Positions 1 to 7,319 of a stretch of 7,355 bases of DNA are shown one piece after another (positions within the stretch are counted from its first letter, which is position 1; each line of letters begins with the position of its first letter). A model generated the notes under the pieces. It made no database searches. It saw only the letters and a program-made list of their open reading frames with translations, and was not told the origin of the DNA. The stretch is from NCBI GenBank assembly GCA_947306845.1, contig CAMZHP010000165.1, positions 1 to 7,355 of the forward strand, given 5' to 3'. A program made the translations under genes and the position numbers. The DNA is from an uncultured Prevotellaceae bacterium. GTDB lineage: Bacteria > Bacteroidota > Bacteroidia > Bacteroidales > Bacteroidaceae.

Positions 1-1
1 G

Positions 2-250
2 GAGGAATGCTTTGCCAAGCTCCGCGGAACTATCGTGAGTTGTCACCTGAAAGACATCAGGTTGAAGCCGGAATATACTTTCCAGTTGGAGGAATGCGCT
101 TGCGGTGAGGGCATACTCAATATTCCACTATATGCCCGGTTGGCCACTGCTGAGGCGCCTCAAATGCCAATGATTATCGAGCACCTGTCCACCGATGAGG
201 AATATGAGTCGAGCGTGAAGTATGTCAGGATGCTTTTGGGTTCGCAGTGA
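2..250 (+). CDS. Sugar phosphate isomerase/epimerase, TIM-barrel (xylose isomerase-like), 3' end only
   Basis: The 5' part lies outside the window. The open frame runs from base 2 to the TGA at 248-250 and gives the last 82 residues. GTG at 35 is internal, because the frame is open upstream and reads as the same fold (ECFAKLRGTIV). Visible motifs are SCHLKDI, with a His and Asp/Lys on a late barrel strand as in metal-binding isomerases, then a CGEG-I-NIP stretch, then MPMIIEHL followed by a helix ending in YVRMLLG. This order is typical of the C-terminal third of the AP-endonuclease-2/xylose-isomerase-like superfamily, which isomerises or epimerises sugars using a divalent metal. No signal peptide can be judged, but the family is normally cytoplasmic. 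The gene converges on the pectin esterase gene with 83 bases between stops. The exact substrate cannot be told from this fragment. Confidence 0.8.
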   Translation, partial: EECFAKLRGTIVSCHLKDIRLKPEYTFQLEECACGEGILNIPLYARLATAEAPQMPMIIEHLSTDEEYESSVKYVRMLLGSQ

Positions 251-297
251 TGTGTCCTCTACTCCTATACTCCTCAACACCAAGATTTCCATCTAAT

Positions 298-315
298 TCA
301 ACTTCAGCAAGTTGA
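298..315. terminator. Possible weak bidirectional terminator hairpin
   Basis: TCAACTT (298-304), a CAGC loop and AAGTTGA (309-315) form a perfect 7-bp stem in the 83-base gap between two convergent genes, where terminators for both are expected. Neither strand has a U-run after the stem, and the stem is AT-rich, so an intrinsic terminator is only possible. It may simply be a 3'-end stabilising hairpin or chance. Confidence 0.25.
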
Positions 316-333
316 GCAAATGTGAAACTTGAA

Positions 334-3300
334 TCATCTCAGCGGAACGACCACCTTCTTCATTGTTCCATCGCTTTGTCTGACGATGTTGAGTCCAGGT
401 TGAAGGCGGCTGAGACGCTTTCCATCGATGGAATAGACAATGCTCGTTGCCGTTGATGCCCTGGTCACACCATCTATGCCCGAGGTGTAAGAGGCAGATT
501 CCGAAGCCTTGCCCAATCCACCCATCTCGTTTGCTGCACGGACTACATAGTTTCCATGCTCCGTCACAGTATAGGCAGGTTCTGTTGTGAAGGCCACCAC
601 CCGACCATCCAGACAAACGGCCCACAGCAAGGCGTAGTTGCTATCAGCCCATGTCAAGGTATTACCCTCCAGTTTGACGTCTGTCGGGACTGGGGCCTGT
701 TCGGTGAGCAAAGTGGGTTGCCATGCGTCGTTCTGCCCCATGATGGTCTCAAGCGTCATTTGAATTGCCTCCTCGGCGGTCAGGATGGGATTGTTGGTCT
801 CTGTGCGGCGGTTCGTATAGATGTTTGTGGCCTTATCGTAGGCATCGTAAGCATCATAGGTTGTCTTGCGCCCGCTAAGGTCAACGGCAACGCCCTTAGT
901 GGTGTGTGAGCCGTATTCGGCAAAGCGTTTGGGATAGCCACCGCTCATTTCGCTCCAACCAATCGTGGAAGGAACGACCTCCATTTCCGTATCGATAAAG
1001 AGAGCAATGGGTGTACCTTTTCCCCAAGGACGTCCCAGCGTATAGGACCCGTTGACGCTGCTGTTGTCACCGACAATCTTGCAGCTTTGGAAGATAAAGC
1101 CGTACTTTTTAGGAATGGAAGGTACGGCCAGATAACCTCCGGCCACCTGTCGGAGCGTCACCTTGTTGCAGTAGAGGTCTCCCTTTCCGCAAATGTAGTC
1201 TGTGCGCCCCCGGATGACACCCCCTTCGAAATAGAACTTGCCATTCTGATTGTTCGGCACATAGGTATCCTGATAGGCCCAGAGGCATACATCCTTGAAG
1301 ATGGTGCGGTTTGACTTGTCTTGCAATGCAATGTCACGTCCATGGGCATCGCCCATCGAAGACTTGATGGTAAGGTTTTGGAAATAGGTGTTTGTAGCCG
1401 ATGACTCGATGATCAGCACGTCGCCTTTCCCGATACCCTCCAAGGGGCATGCTGCCCCGAACCCATTGTTCCAGGTGGCATCTGGGGTAACATTGGTGAT
1501 GACAACACCCTCCATCGACTCACCGATGAAACTGGTGTTGGCAGCCTTCAAATAGGATCGCGCGTCTGGGTATGTCTTTCCGTCGCCCCCAGTAGTGGTG
1601 CCGTTTGCATCGAAGACGTATGGCTGTTCGCTGTTCATGATGAAGACGCGATATCTGCTTTTCTTATCGGCACGATTATTGGCCGCCGCCAATGCCTGCG
1701 TGATGGAGCCATCGACAGGCACCACAAAGTCGTACATTGCTTTGTTGACGACAGGACGATCCATTGTATTAAAAACAATGGTATGCTGTATGGCGTCCTT
1801 ATTGCCAGAGAGATCCTGCACAAAGTTGGCTGGCAATGTGAAAATGTACTGAGCATTATAGTCCAGCGAACTATAATCGAAGCTGACAGAGCGGTTGCTC
1901 CACGAAGGGACGATATTGACAAGAGAACCGTCGGCCGCCATCAAGGTTGCCATCTCCGCGCCCTCAACGGGTTGGATGCGCTCGTCGAATGAAATGGTGA
2001 TACGGCCTGTGGCACTGACCCCCGTGGCATTGTTGGCAGGAATGGTAGCTATCATTTGGGGAGCCACCTCATCGGCCAAGACCAAAGCCTCTCCAAGAAC
2101 GAAGACGTTGCCCACGCCACTCTCCGAGTGACTGGTATAGTCCAGTCCATTGAATTGCTTGTCGAACTGGTAGCTGCTCGACAGCAAGTCTGTGCCATCG
2201 CCTGTGATGCGGATGTAAACCAGTTCCTGCCCCACTGCCGACGAAGGCAATTGGAAGCTGATTGGCGTCTGAACATTAGCCGCCACGCCCCACCCTTCTC
2301 CCAAGGGCTCATAGTTGGTGCCATCTGTGGAGATCAGGGCTTTCCAATTCTTGTTCGCCATGTTCTTAGCAGCCATATCGGCCACGAACGTCACACTGGA
2401 GAAACCCTTTGTAGAGAACTGGAACTGGAATGCGATATCGCTGGTTCGGTATCCGTTCTGATAGAGGCCGTCAATGCTACTGAGCACCACAGACTGCCTG
2501 TTGCGCACCACAGGCGTCCCGTCGTCCTTTGTATAACAAAGAGAGCCGTCACTCATCTTGACGACACACGACCTGGCATTGCGCTCACTGTCCCACGTCA
2601 CATCGGCTGCAAAAGGATAACCGGTTGTTGTCGGATAGGCATAGCTGGCTGTGGTGCTGGCATCGAACACAGCGACGAAATCCTGCACTTCGAAGTTGGC
2701 CACCAACGTCATGTCTCCGTTCACCGTCACCTCACGTGAAGCTGCCGCGTTGTTGTTTTCATTCTCATCTGTCCAGCTCAAGAACTTCAATATTTTGTTC
2801 TCGTTGGCTGTGGCGATAATTGTCGTGCCCTCCTCATACAGGCCTTCATGTTCGTTAGGAGTGAGGGTGACACTGCCCAGTTCCCTGTCGGCATCGTTGG
2901 TGGCTTCCGTATTCACCTTGTAGACAGCGACAGCCTCAAAGACAGCCTTCATGGTCTTTTCTGCATCCATTGTGATGGTAGTTTCTGCCTCCGTTGAGAC
3001 GATGGCCCCAGAAGCATCCTGCCACTCTTTAAAGCGATATCCAAAGTTCTTTATGGCTTTCAACTTCACCACAGAACCCTCTTTATACTGTTCCAAATCT
3101 GGTTCGCGTGAAATCGAGCCAGCCTCAGCCGAAGGGAGCACCAGGGTTTGCAGTGCATATTTCGTCACCTGAGCCGCAGCCCCCACAAGCGTCCCCTCGA
3201 TCACAACATTCGAGAGTCCCATCTGTTTGGTTTTGCCCAGTCCCAAGAAAGAGAAGTTCACCATCAGAGGATGGTCTGCAGTAGCGGTTACGCCCGTTAT

Positions 3301-5463
3301 CTCTTCAGAAAAGGAAGCGATGGTGAGATCCTTTCCATCTCGATTGACACCAGCATTGTTTACTAAAGCCACATGAGTTTCGCCAGCATCCACTGCGGCG
3401 GATATATTACCGCCGTCGGTGCCATAGCGAGCAGCCTGAAAGCTCAGACGTGAAGGCACGAAAGAAAAGCCCTCTTCAGGAGTGAGTTTGAGTGTGAGGG
3501 TGTTGTCAGCGCCTACTGATGAAGAGAACGAATTGCCCGTACCATTATAGATGCGCGTTTGAGTGATGTTGCTTTCACCCGAAGCGCCACGATAGTTCAA
3601 CGTGTTTTCCACTGTCAGCGCACTTCCGGCCGTCCATGTTTTACCTACAAAGCCGGCACCCAGTTCATTGGGATCCATGAGGGCATCGTCGCCCTGGTTC
3701 AGTCCTCCTTTGTCTAGTTTATAAGTAATCGACCCCGTGATGCTCACGCCAGACGCGTCTTTTGTCTGTCCTCCTACCACGACATCCTGTATGCAGAGCC
3801 ATTTGCCCGTAGCATCGCTTGTATACCAAGGATAGACACGTATCTGGAGTTGGTCACCCTCCTCCAGGTTGACGACAGGCATGGCCTCCACCTCGTTCAT
3901 CACATTGCTGCTCATAGAGGTCGGAGCAAAGATGGTGGTGCGATTGGCAAAACCGTCGGTAGAATAATATACATGGCAGCGCATGCCATTCCCACCTCGC
4001 CCACCAACCTTCATAGCGATGCGATTGATGTCGAGTTTCCTTCCTTCAGGGCAAGTTACGGTGAATTGAACATACTGGTTGGGCGAATCGTCTTCAGCCT
4101 TCACCCATGCTCCTCCGTCACTGGTACTCACCATCAAGCCATTTGTGGCATTGTTTGCATACTTTACCATCCCTTCCACCTTCGCCACTGCAGCCGAGGC
4201 AACACCATCGACGAGCGGTTCGTCATTTCCGGTTAACGGCCAAGTAATGGTGAAGGGGGCACCGCCACCCAGTTCAATGGCATTCATCGTAACTGCAGCG
4301 ACTATCTGCTTGTCGCCTAACTTAGCGGTCACCGAACCATTGAAGATGCCAACTGCAGTGGCAGCCACTTTTGCAAAGAAAGTCTTGATGACCGTTCCAC
4401 TCTCATAGCCCACCTCTAAGGCGTCCTGCCAATTCTTTTTGTCGGTGGAGAGCAGAATTCCCTCAGAGGCAGTAATCTTAATGGTACCCGTAGCAGGATT
4501 CAGTCCCAGACCGGATAATGTCAGTTCTTTTACTGCAGCCTGTCCCACATAGACATCCCCCATGTCAGCAACAGCAGGAGCAATTGACAGGTCGGTTGGT
4601 ATCACGATGTTATCGGCCAAGATGCCTTTTTCCTTCATCAGCTGAGCGCAAAGACGGGCAGCCATCATGGCACCGGTGAGATTATAGTGTGTATTGTCTG
4701 CTTCCCCACCCTTGTCGAACAATGCGTCATAGCACTTGTTGTAGCTGCCATAACTCTCGTAAAGTTTTTTGGTAGCTGTAGTCATATCGATAAAAGCCAC
4801 ATTTTCCTCATCGGCTAACTGCTGCATATGATAGCTGTAGTCCATGGTATGGTCATTAGCCCCTACCTTCAGCCCTGTCTTAATGGCTCCGTTGACGATA
4901 GCATCGTATTTGTCGCCCAAGTCATGGCGTCCGGCTCTGGTGATGGTACCTCCACTGAAGAAGCATCGGCAAACGGCGGATACCAGTATCGGCGTGGCTC
5001 CCCTTTCCTTCACAGCATCGATGATTTGTTTCAGGTATTTCTTATAGGTTGTGGAAGGCACCGTGCCACGTCCGTCGCTCTTGACAGCAGCAGCGCTAGC
5101 CGCATCGCCAATACTGGTATAGTATGCCTGCAGTTCTTCATTGTCCATACCGTTTTGCTTTTCATCGTTGTGGGCAAACTGTATGAGCACATAGTCTCCC
5201 GCCTCCACATTATTCTTGGCACTCTGCCATAGTTCGTTGTAGCCACCGCGAGAGTCACGCCCACCTCGTGCATAGTTGACGCTTGTCCATCCATTTGTCA
5301 GGAAATTTCCAAAATACATTCCCCAACCTCTGGTATTGGTGGTCGATTCGTTGTAGAAAGCCATGGTGGAGTCACCCAATGTGTGGACTTTTTTTGCTTG
5401 TAATCCGCCCAATACGAATATTGCCGACATTAGAAGCATCCATCGAAAATAAAACTGTTTCAT
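334..5463 (-). CDS. Secreted bifunctional pectin esterase: SGNH acetylesterase (CE12-like) plus pectin methylesterase (CE8)
   Basis: 1709 residues. Residues 1-23 are a signal peptide (basic start, hydrophobic core, LQA cleavage). Residues 24-280 are an SGNH hydrolase of rhamnogalacturonan acetylesterase type: GDST nucleophile Ser32, block II Gly67/68 in ARGGRDSRG, Asn99 in AHND, and DNTH with Asp256/His259. About 291-398 is an Ig-like domain. About 402-570 and 570-765 are beta-sandwich-like regions of unclear family. About 766-845 and 846-925 are two InlB-type repeats (FKEW, LSW, then a KAVFE/VANFE end). About 926-1130 is discoidin-like. About 1131-1236 is an SbsA-type Ig-like domain. About 1240-1535 is a pectin methylesterase with AYQDT (Asp1399), GRTDYICG (Asp1422) and LGRPW (Arg1478, Trp1480). 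About 1590-1665 is Fn3-like, and the end is a sorting-like tail. It should deacetylate and demethylate pectin outside the cytoplasm or at the cell surface. ATG at 5463 is chosen because it opens the signal peptide. Activity and exact acetyl substrate are inferred. Confidence 0.92.
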   Translation of the reverse strand: MKQFYFRWMLLMSAIFVLGGLQAKKVHTLGDSTMAFYNESTTNTRGWGMYFGNFLTNGWTSVNYARGGRDSRGGYNELWQSAKNNVEAGDYVLIQFAHNDEKQNGMDNEELQAYYTSIGDAASAAAVKSDGRGTVPSTTYKKYLKQIIDAVKERGATPILVSAVCRCFFSGGTITRAGRHDLGDKYDAIVNGAIKTGLKVGANDHTMDYSYHMQQLADEENVAFIDMTTATKKLYESYGSYNKCYDALFDKGGEADNTHYNLTGAMMAARLCAQLMKEKGILADNIVIPTDLSIAPAVADMGDVYVGQAAVKELTLSGLGLNPATGTIKITASEGILLSTDKKNWQDALEVGYESGTVIKTFFAKVAATAVGIFNGSVTAKLGDKQIVAAVTMNAIELGGGAPFTITWPLTGNDEPLVDGVASAAVAKVEGMVKYANNATNGLMVSTSDGGAWVKAEDDSPNQYVQFTVTCPEGRKLDINRIAMKVGGRGGNGMRCHVYYSTDGFANRTTIFAPTSMSSNVMNEVEAMPVVNLEEGDQLQIRVYPWYTSDATGKWLCIQDVVVGGQTKDASGVSITGSITYKLDKGGLNQGDDALMDPNELGAGFVGKTWTAGSALTVENTLNYRGASGESNITQTRIYNGTGNSFSSSVGADNTLTLKLTPEEGFSFVPSRLSFQAARYGTDGGNISAAVDAGETHVALVNNAGVNRDGKDLTIASFSEEITGVTATADHPLMVNFSFLGLGKTKQMGLSNVVIEGTLVGAAAQVTKYALQTLVLPSAEAGSISREPDLEQYKEGSVVKLKAIKNFGYRFKEWQDASGAIVSTEAETTITMDAEKTMKAVFEAVAVYKVNTEATNDADRELGSVTLTPNEHEGLYEEGTTIIATANENKILKFLSWTDENENNNAAASREVTVNGDMTLVANFEVQDFVAVFDASTTASYAYPTTTGYPFAADVTWDSERNARSCVVKMSDGSLCYTKDDGTPVVRNRQSVVLSSIDGLYQNGYRTSDIAFQFQFSTKGFSSVTFVADMAAKNMANKNWKALISTDGTNYEPLGEGWGVAANVQTPISFQLPSSAVGQELVYIRITGDGTDLLSSSYQFDKQFNGLDYTSHSESGVGNVFVLGEALVLADEVAPQMIATIPANNATGVSATGRITISFDERIQPVEGAEMATLMAADGSLVNIVPSWSNRSVSFDYSSLDYNAQYIFTLPANFVQDLSGNKDAIQHTIVFNTMDRPVVNKAMYDFVVPVDGSITQALAAANNRADKKSRYRVFIMNSEQPYVFDANGTTTGGDGKTYPDARSYLKAANTSFIGESMEGVVITNVTPDATWNNGFGAACPLEGIGKGDVLIIESSATNTYFQNLTIKSSMGDAHGRDIALQDKSNRTIFKDVCLWAYQDTYVPNNQNGKFYFEGGVIRGRTDYICGKGDLYCNKVTLRQVAGGYLAVPSIPKKYGFIFQSCKIVGDNSSVNGSYTLGRPWGKGTPIALFIDTEMEVVPSTIGWSEMSGGYPKRFAEYGSHTTKGVAVDLSGRKTTYDAYDAYDKATNIYTNRRTETNNPILTAEEAIQMTLETIMGQNDAWQPTLLTEQAPVPTDVKLEGNTLTWADSNYALLWAVCLDGRVVAFTTEPAYTVTEHGNYVVRAANEMGGLGKASESASYTSGIDGVTRASTATSIVYSIDGKRLSRLQPGLNIVRQSDGTMKKVVVPLR

Positions 5464-5500
5464 TGTTTAGTAGTTTGTTTTAAGTAGCTCATTATGTTTG

Positions 5501-5508
5501 CAAAAATA
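5501..5508 (-). promoter_or_regulatory. Candidate -7 element for the pectin esterase gene
   Basis: On the minus strand this reads TATTTTTG, matching the Bacteroidota -7 consensus TAnnTTTG. It would give a leader of about 30 bases to the ATG at 5463. That leader is A-rich (AAACAAACTACTAAACA before ATG) with no Shine-Dalgarno, as is common in this phylum. No TTTG is found at the usual 19-21-base spacing upstream, so the -33 element is poor. That would suit an activator-dependent polysaccharide gene, but this is inference. Confidence 0.45.
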
Positions 5509-5612
5509 CTCAAAAAAAGTGATTTTCCACTACATCCAAGTGTTTTTTTAGCAATTATCATGGATGCCCGTGTAGTCGTTTCCTCTGAAAAAGGCATGAG
5601 GGTAGAGAGACT

Positions 5613-5635
5613 GAAGGAAGGAAGGAAGGAAGGAA
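5613..5635 (+). repeat. GAAG tetranucleotide microsatellite, 5.75 copies
   Basis: Five perfect GAAG units followed by GAA, directly visible. It ends 24 bases before the -33 element of the hydrolase promoter and lies outside any credible gene. Short tandem tetranucleotides can change length by slipped-strand mispairing. Here a length change would move upstream DNA relative to the promoter without changing the -33/-7 spacing. Confidence 0.9.
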
Positions 5636-5659
5636 TGATGGCCACTGGCAGTTTTTTTA

Positions 5660-5691
5660 TTTGGCGACATGATAGAAAAGACGTATCTTTG
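5660..5691 (+). promoter_or_regulatory. Strong Bacteroidota-type promoter for the MBL-fold hydrolase
   Basis: TTTG (5660-5663), a 20-base spacer and TATCTTTG (5684-5691) match the -33 and -7 consensus of the Bacteroidota housekeeping sigma factor. The expected transcription start is a few bases downstream of 5691, giving a leader of roughly 70 bases. A purine-rich stretch AAAGGAAAGAG (5756-5766) just before the ATG at 5770 may help ribosome binding. Confidence 0.75.
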
Positions 5692-5769
5692 CATGCTGAT
5701 GTGCGACCAGTTAGCAGTTTCGGAGAGAAGACGAACTAGAAAATGATAAAAAAGTAAAGGAAAGAGATC

Positions 5770-6573
5770 ATGTATGTGAAATGGACTGTGTTGTCAGACA
5801 ACCGTGCAAAGGACCTCACATTTGAGACGGAGCACGGGTTGTGCATCCTGTTGGAAACAGAGCGCTATCGCATCCTGCTTGATACGGGAGCCAGTGATGT
5901 ATTCATCCGCAACGCAAAGCGGATGGATGTTGACCTCGGTACGGTGGATTACGTCTTTGTCTCCCATGGTCACAGTGACCATGCAGGAGGGTTGCGCCAT
6001 TTCTTGGAAGTCAACAAGAGGGCAAAAGTCATTGTTTCTCCGGAGGCCGTCAAAGGCAAGTTCTATTCCATGAGAAATGACCAGCATAGCATCACCACAG
6101 TATGGCCTGAGGAAATAGACGAGCAGTCTGTCATGGTGGACCACACCTGTGAGATTGCCGATGGCATCCATGTCGTGGCGCACATACCTCAGACTCACCC
6201 CATGCCCAAAGGCAACCGGCATCTGTTCGTCAAGGATGATGAGGGGAATTACATACCCGATGATTTCCGACACGAGCTGGCCCTCTATACTGACGGACTT
6301 CTTTTCACGGGATGCGCTCATAGTGGCTTGGAGAACATCCTGGCGGCATGTCCCTGGCCTGTCAGGTCAGTATTGGGAGGATTCCATCTGTTGGACGGTC
6401 ATGAGACGAGCGACGAACTGTCTGTCCTCGCCCAGAGGTTGACAGTCAACTATCCCCAGACCGTATTTCATACCAGCCATTGCACAGGAGACATGGCGTA
6501 TGCCATCATGAAAAAGGCCATGGCCGACCGGCTGCAAGCCTTCTGCTGTGGCACGACCCGAGAGATGATGTGA
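5770..6573 (+). CDS. MBL-fold metal-dependent hydrolase (COG1237-like)
   Basis: 267 residues, no signal peptide, so probably cytoplasmic. Metal-binding motifs of the metallo-beta-lactamase fold are intact: ILLDTG (35-40), SHGHSDHAGG with His66, His68, Asp70 and His71, and GCAHSG with His184. Further conserved-looking stretches are GGFHL (His206), HTSHCTG (234-240) and FCCGTT (258-263). This layout, notably GCAHSG, GGFHL and HCTG, fits the group often annotated as 7,8-dihydropterin-6-methyl-4-(beta-D-ribofuranosyl)aminobenzene-phosphate synthase-like. That name comes from an archaeal pathway and should not be taken as the function here; the true substrate is unknown. ATG at 5770 follows a purine-rich stretch and is preceded by a strong promoter. 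The gene appears monocistronic and ends one base from the convergent neighbour. Confidence 0.88.
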   Translation: MYVKWTVLSDNRAKDLTFETEHGLCILLETERYRILLDTGASDVFIRNAKRMDVDLGTVDYVFVSHGHSDHAGGLRHFLEVNKRAKVIVSPEAVKGKFYSMRNDQHSITTVWPEEIDEQSVMVDHTCEIADGIHVVAHIPQTHPMPKGNRHLFVKDDEGNYIPDDFRHELALYTDGLLFTGCAHSGLENILAACPWPVRSVLGGFHLLDGHETSDELSVLAQRLTVNYPQTVFHTSHCTGDMAYAIMKKAMADRLQAFCCGTTREMM

Positions 6574-6574
6574 G

Positions 6575-7279
6575 TTATTCCAATCCTTTCCACTGCCCCC
6601 TGATTTGCTTGCACTGAGTGTAAAGCGAGGGACAGTTGAACACCTGATGGAGTGAGTTGTCTGGTTGCCGGATGACCTCCACCTGTCGCTGTTCGGTGTC
6701 CCATCCCTTGCCCATGATGTAGATATACACTACAGTTCCGTCACCCATCAATTGCATCTTTTTATGTGTGTTGACACTGGCCCTCATCTCCACGGTGTAA
6801 GGCCGCAGTGGGGTGTATCCATTTTCCGGCGTAGCCCCCTTGAGCACGGCTGCCGGCAGATAGGGTTGCAAGTATGGGTCATCGGCTGGCGCGAACTTTG
6901 AAGGACCGTACTTGGTGTTGAGGATTGACGTGACTGAGTTGACGTTCGAGGGATAGCACAGCAGTTTCAGGCATTGAAGGCCTGTGTCCCGGTCGCGCCG
7001 ATACAGTTCCATGGCCATGGGCATCATGGCTGCTGCGCCATGGGGTGTCTTGCCCAGGAACTGGGTATAAACTGCCTCAAACTCGGCATAGTCGGTTGGG
7101 ATATGCGTGAAGGTCACCACACCCGTGGCCTTAGCATCGTATGCTTCGGCGTTGAGTGTTCCCATCATCGTATAGGTATGTGACCCATAAGTGAATGTCA
7201 TCTGTTTGTCTTGAGCATCAGCCGTCAAGCTAAAAAGTGATGTTATCATTCCCATCATCATACTTATCATTCTTTTCAT
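6575..7279 (-). CDS. Small secreted protein of unknown function
   Basis: 234 residues from ATG at 7279. An in-frame ATG at 7318 would add 13 residues, but that codon overlaps the promoter -33 element, and starting at 7279 places a signal peptide at the N-terminus. Residues 1-22 are unusually methionine-rich (MKRMISMMMGMI) and end in TADA before QDKQ, a good signal peptidase I site; there is no lipobox Cys. The mature part starts with a beta-rich segment (MTFTYGSHTYTMMG), then a helical-looking stretch around residues 64-105 (FEAVYTQFLG to GLQCLKLLCY), and later beta strands (TVVYIYIMGKGW). The C-terminal region has Cys in FNCPSLYTQC. I do not recognise the family; a periplasmic or surface location is inferred. 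Its terminator, if any, must lie inside the convergent hydrolase gene. Confidence 0.75.
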   Translation of the reverse strand: MKRMISMMMGMITSLFSLTADAQDKQMTFTYGSHTYTMMGTLNAEAYDAKATGVVTFTHIPTDYAEFEAVYTQFLGKTPHGAAAMMPMAMELYRRDRDTGLQCLKLLCYPSNVNSVTSILNTKYGPSKFAPADDPYLQPYLPAAVLKGATPENGYTPLRPYTVEMRASVNTHKKMQLMGDGTVVYIYIMGKGWDTEQRQVEVIRQPDNSLHQVFNCPSLYTQCKQIRGQWKGLE

Positions 7280-7288
7280 TTTTTGGTG

Positions 7289-7319
7289 CAAATTTACACA
7301 ATAAATCCTATTATCCAAA
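7289..7319 (-). promoter_or_regulatory. Near-ideal Bacteroidota promoter of the small secreted protein gene
   Basis: On the minus strand, TTTG (7319-7316), a 19-base spacer and TAAATTTG (7296-7289) fit the -33/-7 consensus exactly. The -7 element ends only 9 bases before the ATG at 7279, so transcription would start within a few bases of that codon. This decides against the upstream ATG at 7318 and implies a very short leader or leaderless message, unless a downstream Met (7270 or 7261) is used. Confidence 0.75.

Larger units (their letters stand above)
5464..5769. other. Divergent intergenic region
   Basis: These 306 bases separate the divergently transcribed pectin esterase and MBL hydrolase genes. 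They hold a -7-like element for each direction, a GAAG tetranucleotide repeat, A7 (5512-5518) and T7 (5543-5549, 5652-5658) tracts, and the leader of the hydrolase gene. Imperfect complementary segments ACTACATCC (5529-5537) and GGATG...TGTAGT (5562-5576) could pair but need a bulge. I see no convincing coding sequence; open frames here cross the promoters and resemble nothing. Confidence 0.7.

Noticed and set aside
2056..2739. A 227-residue open frame on the plus strand inside the pectin esterase gene
   Set aside because: It is antisense to a clearly coding frame with intact domains, its translation is His/Arg/Cys-rich without a recognisable fold, and no promoter or ribosome site was seen before it.
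5512..5549. A7 and T7 tracts flanking a short segment, considered as an intrinsic terminator
   Set aside because: The sequences inside the tracts (GTG after A7 and GTG before T7) do not pair, so only an A-T stem would form, and the place is a divergent promoter region where no gene needs a terminator.
5494..5739. An 81-residue plus-strand open frame across the divergent intergenic region
   Set aside because: It spans the GAAG repeat and the strong TTTG-N20-TATCTTTG promoter, its start lies in a promoter palindrome, and the translation looks like random low-complexity sequence.
5693..5746. A 17-codon open frame in the leader of the hydrolase gene, considered as a regulatory leader peptide
   Set aside because: Its ATG lies at or before the expected transcription start, it has no ribosome site, no run of one regulatory amino acid and no attenuator hairpin after it.
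5794..6321. A 175-residue minus-strand open frame inside the MBL hydrolase gene
   Set aside because: It is antisense to the metal-binding motifs of the hydrolase and shows no signal peptide, domain or promoter of its own.
6575..7318. The longer 247-residue version of the small secreted protein starting at 7318
   Set aside because: The ATG at 7318 overlaps the -33 promoter element and the extra 13 residues would precede a good signal peptide.
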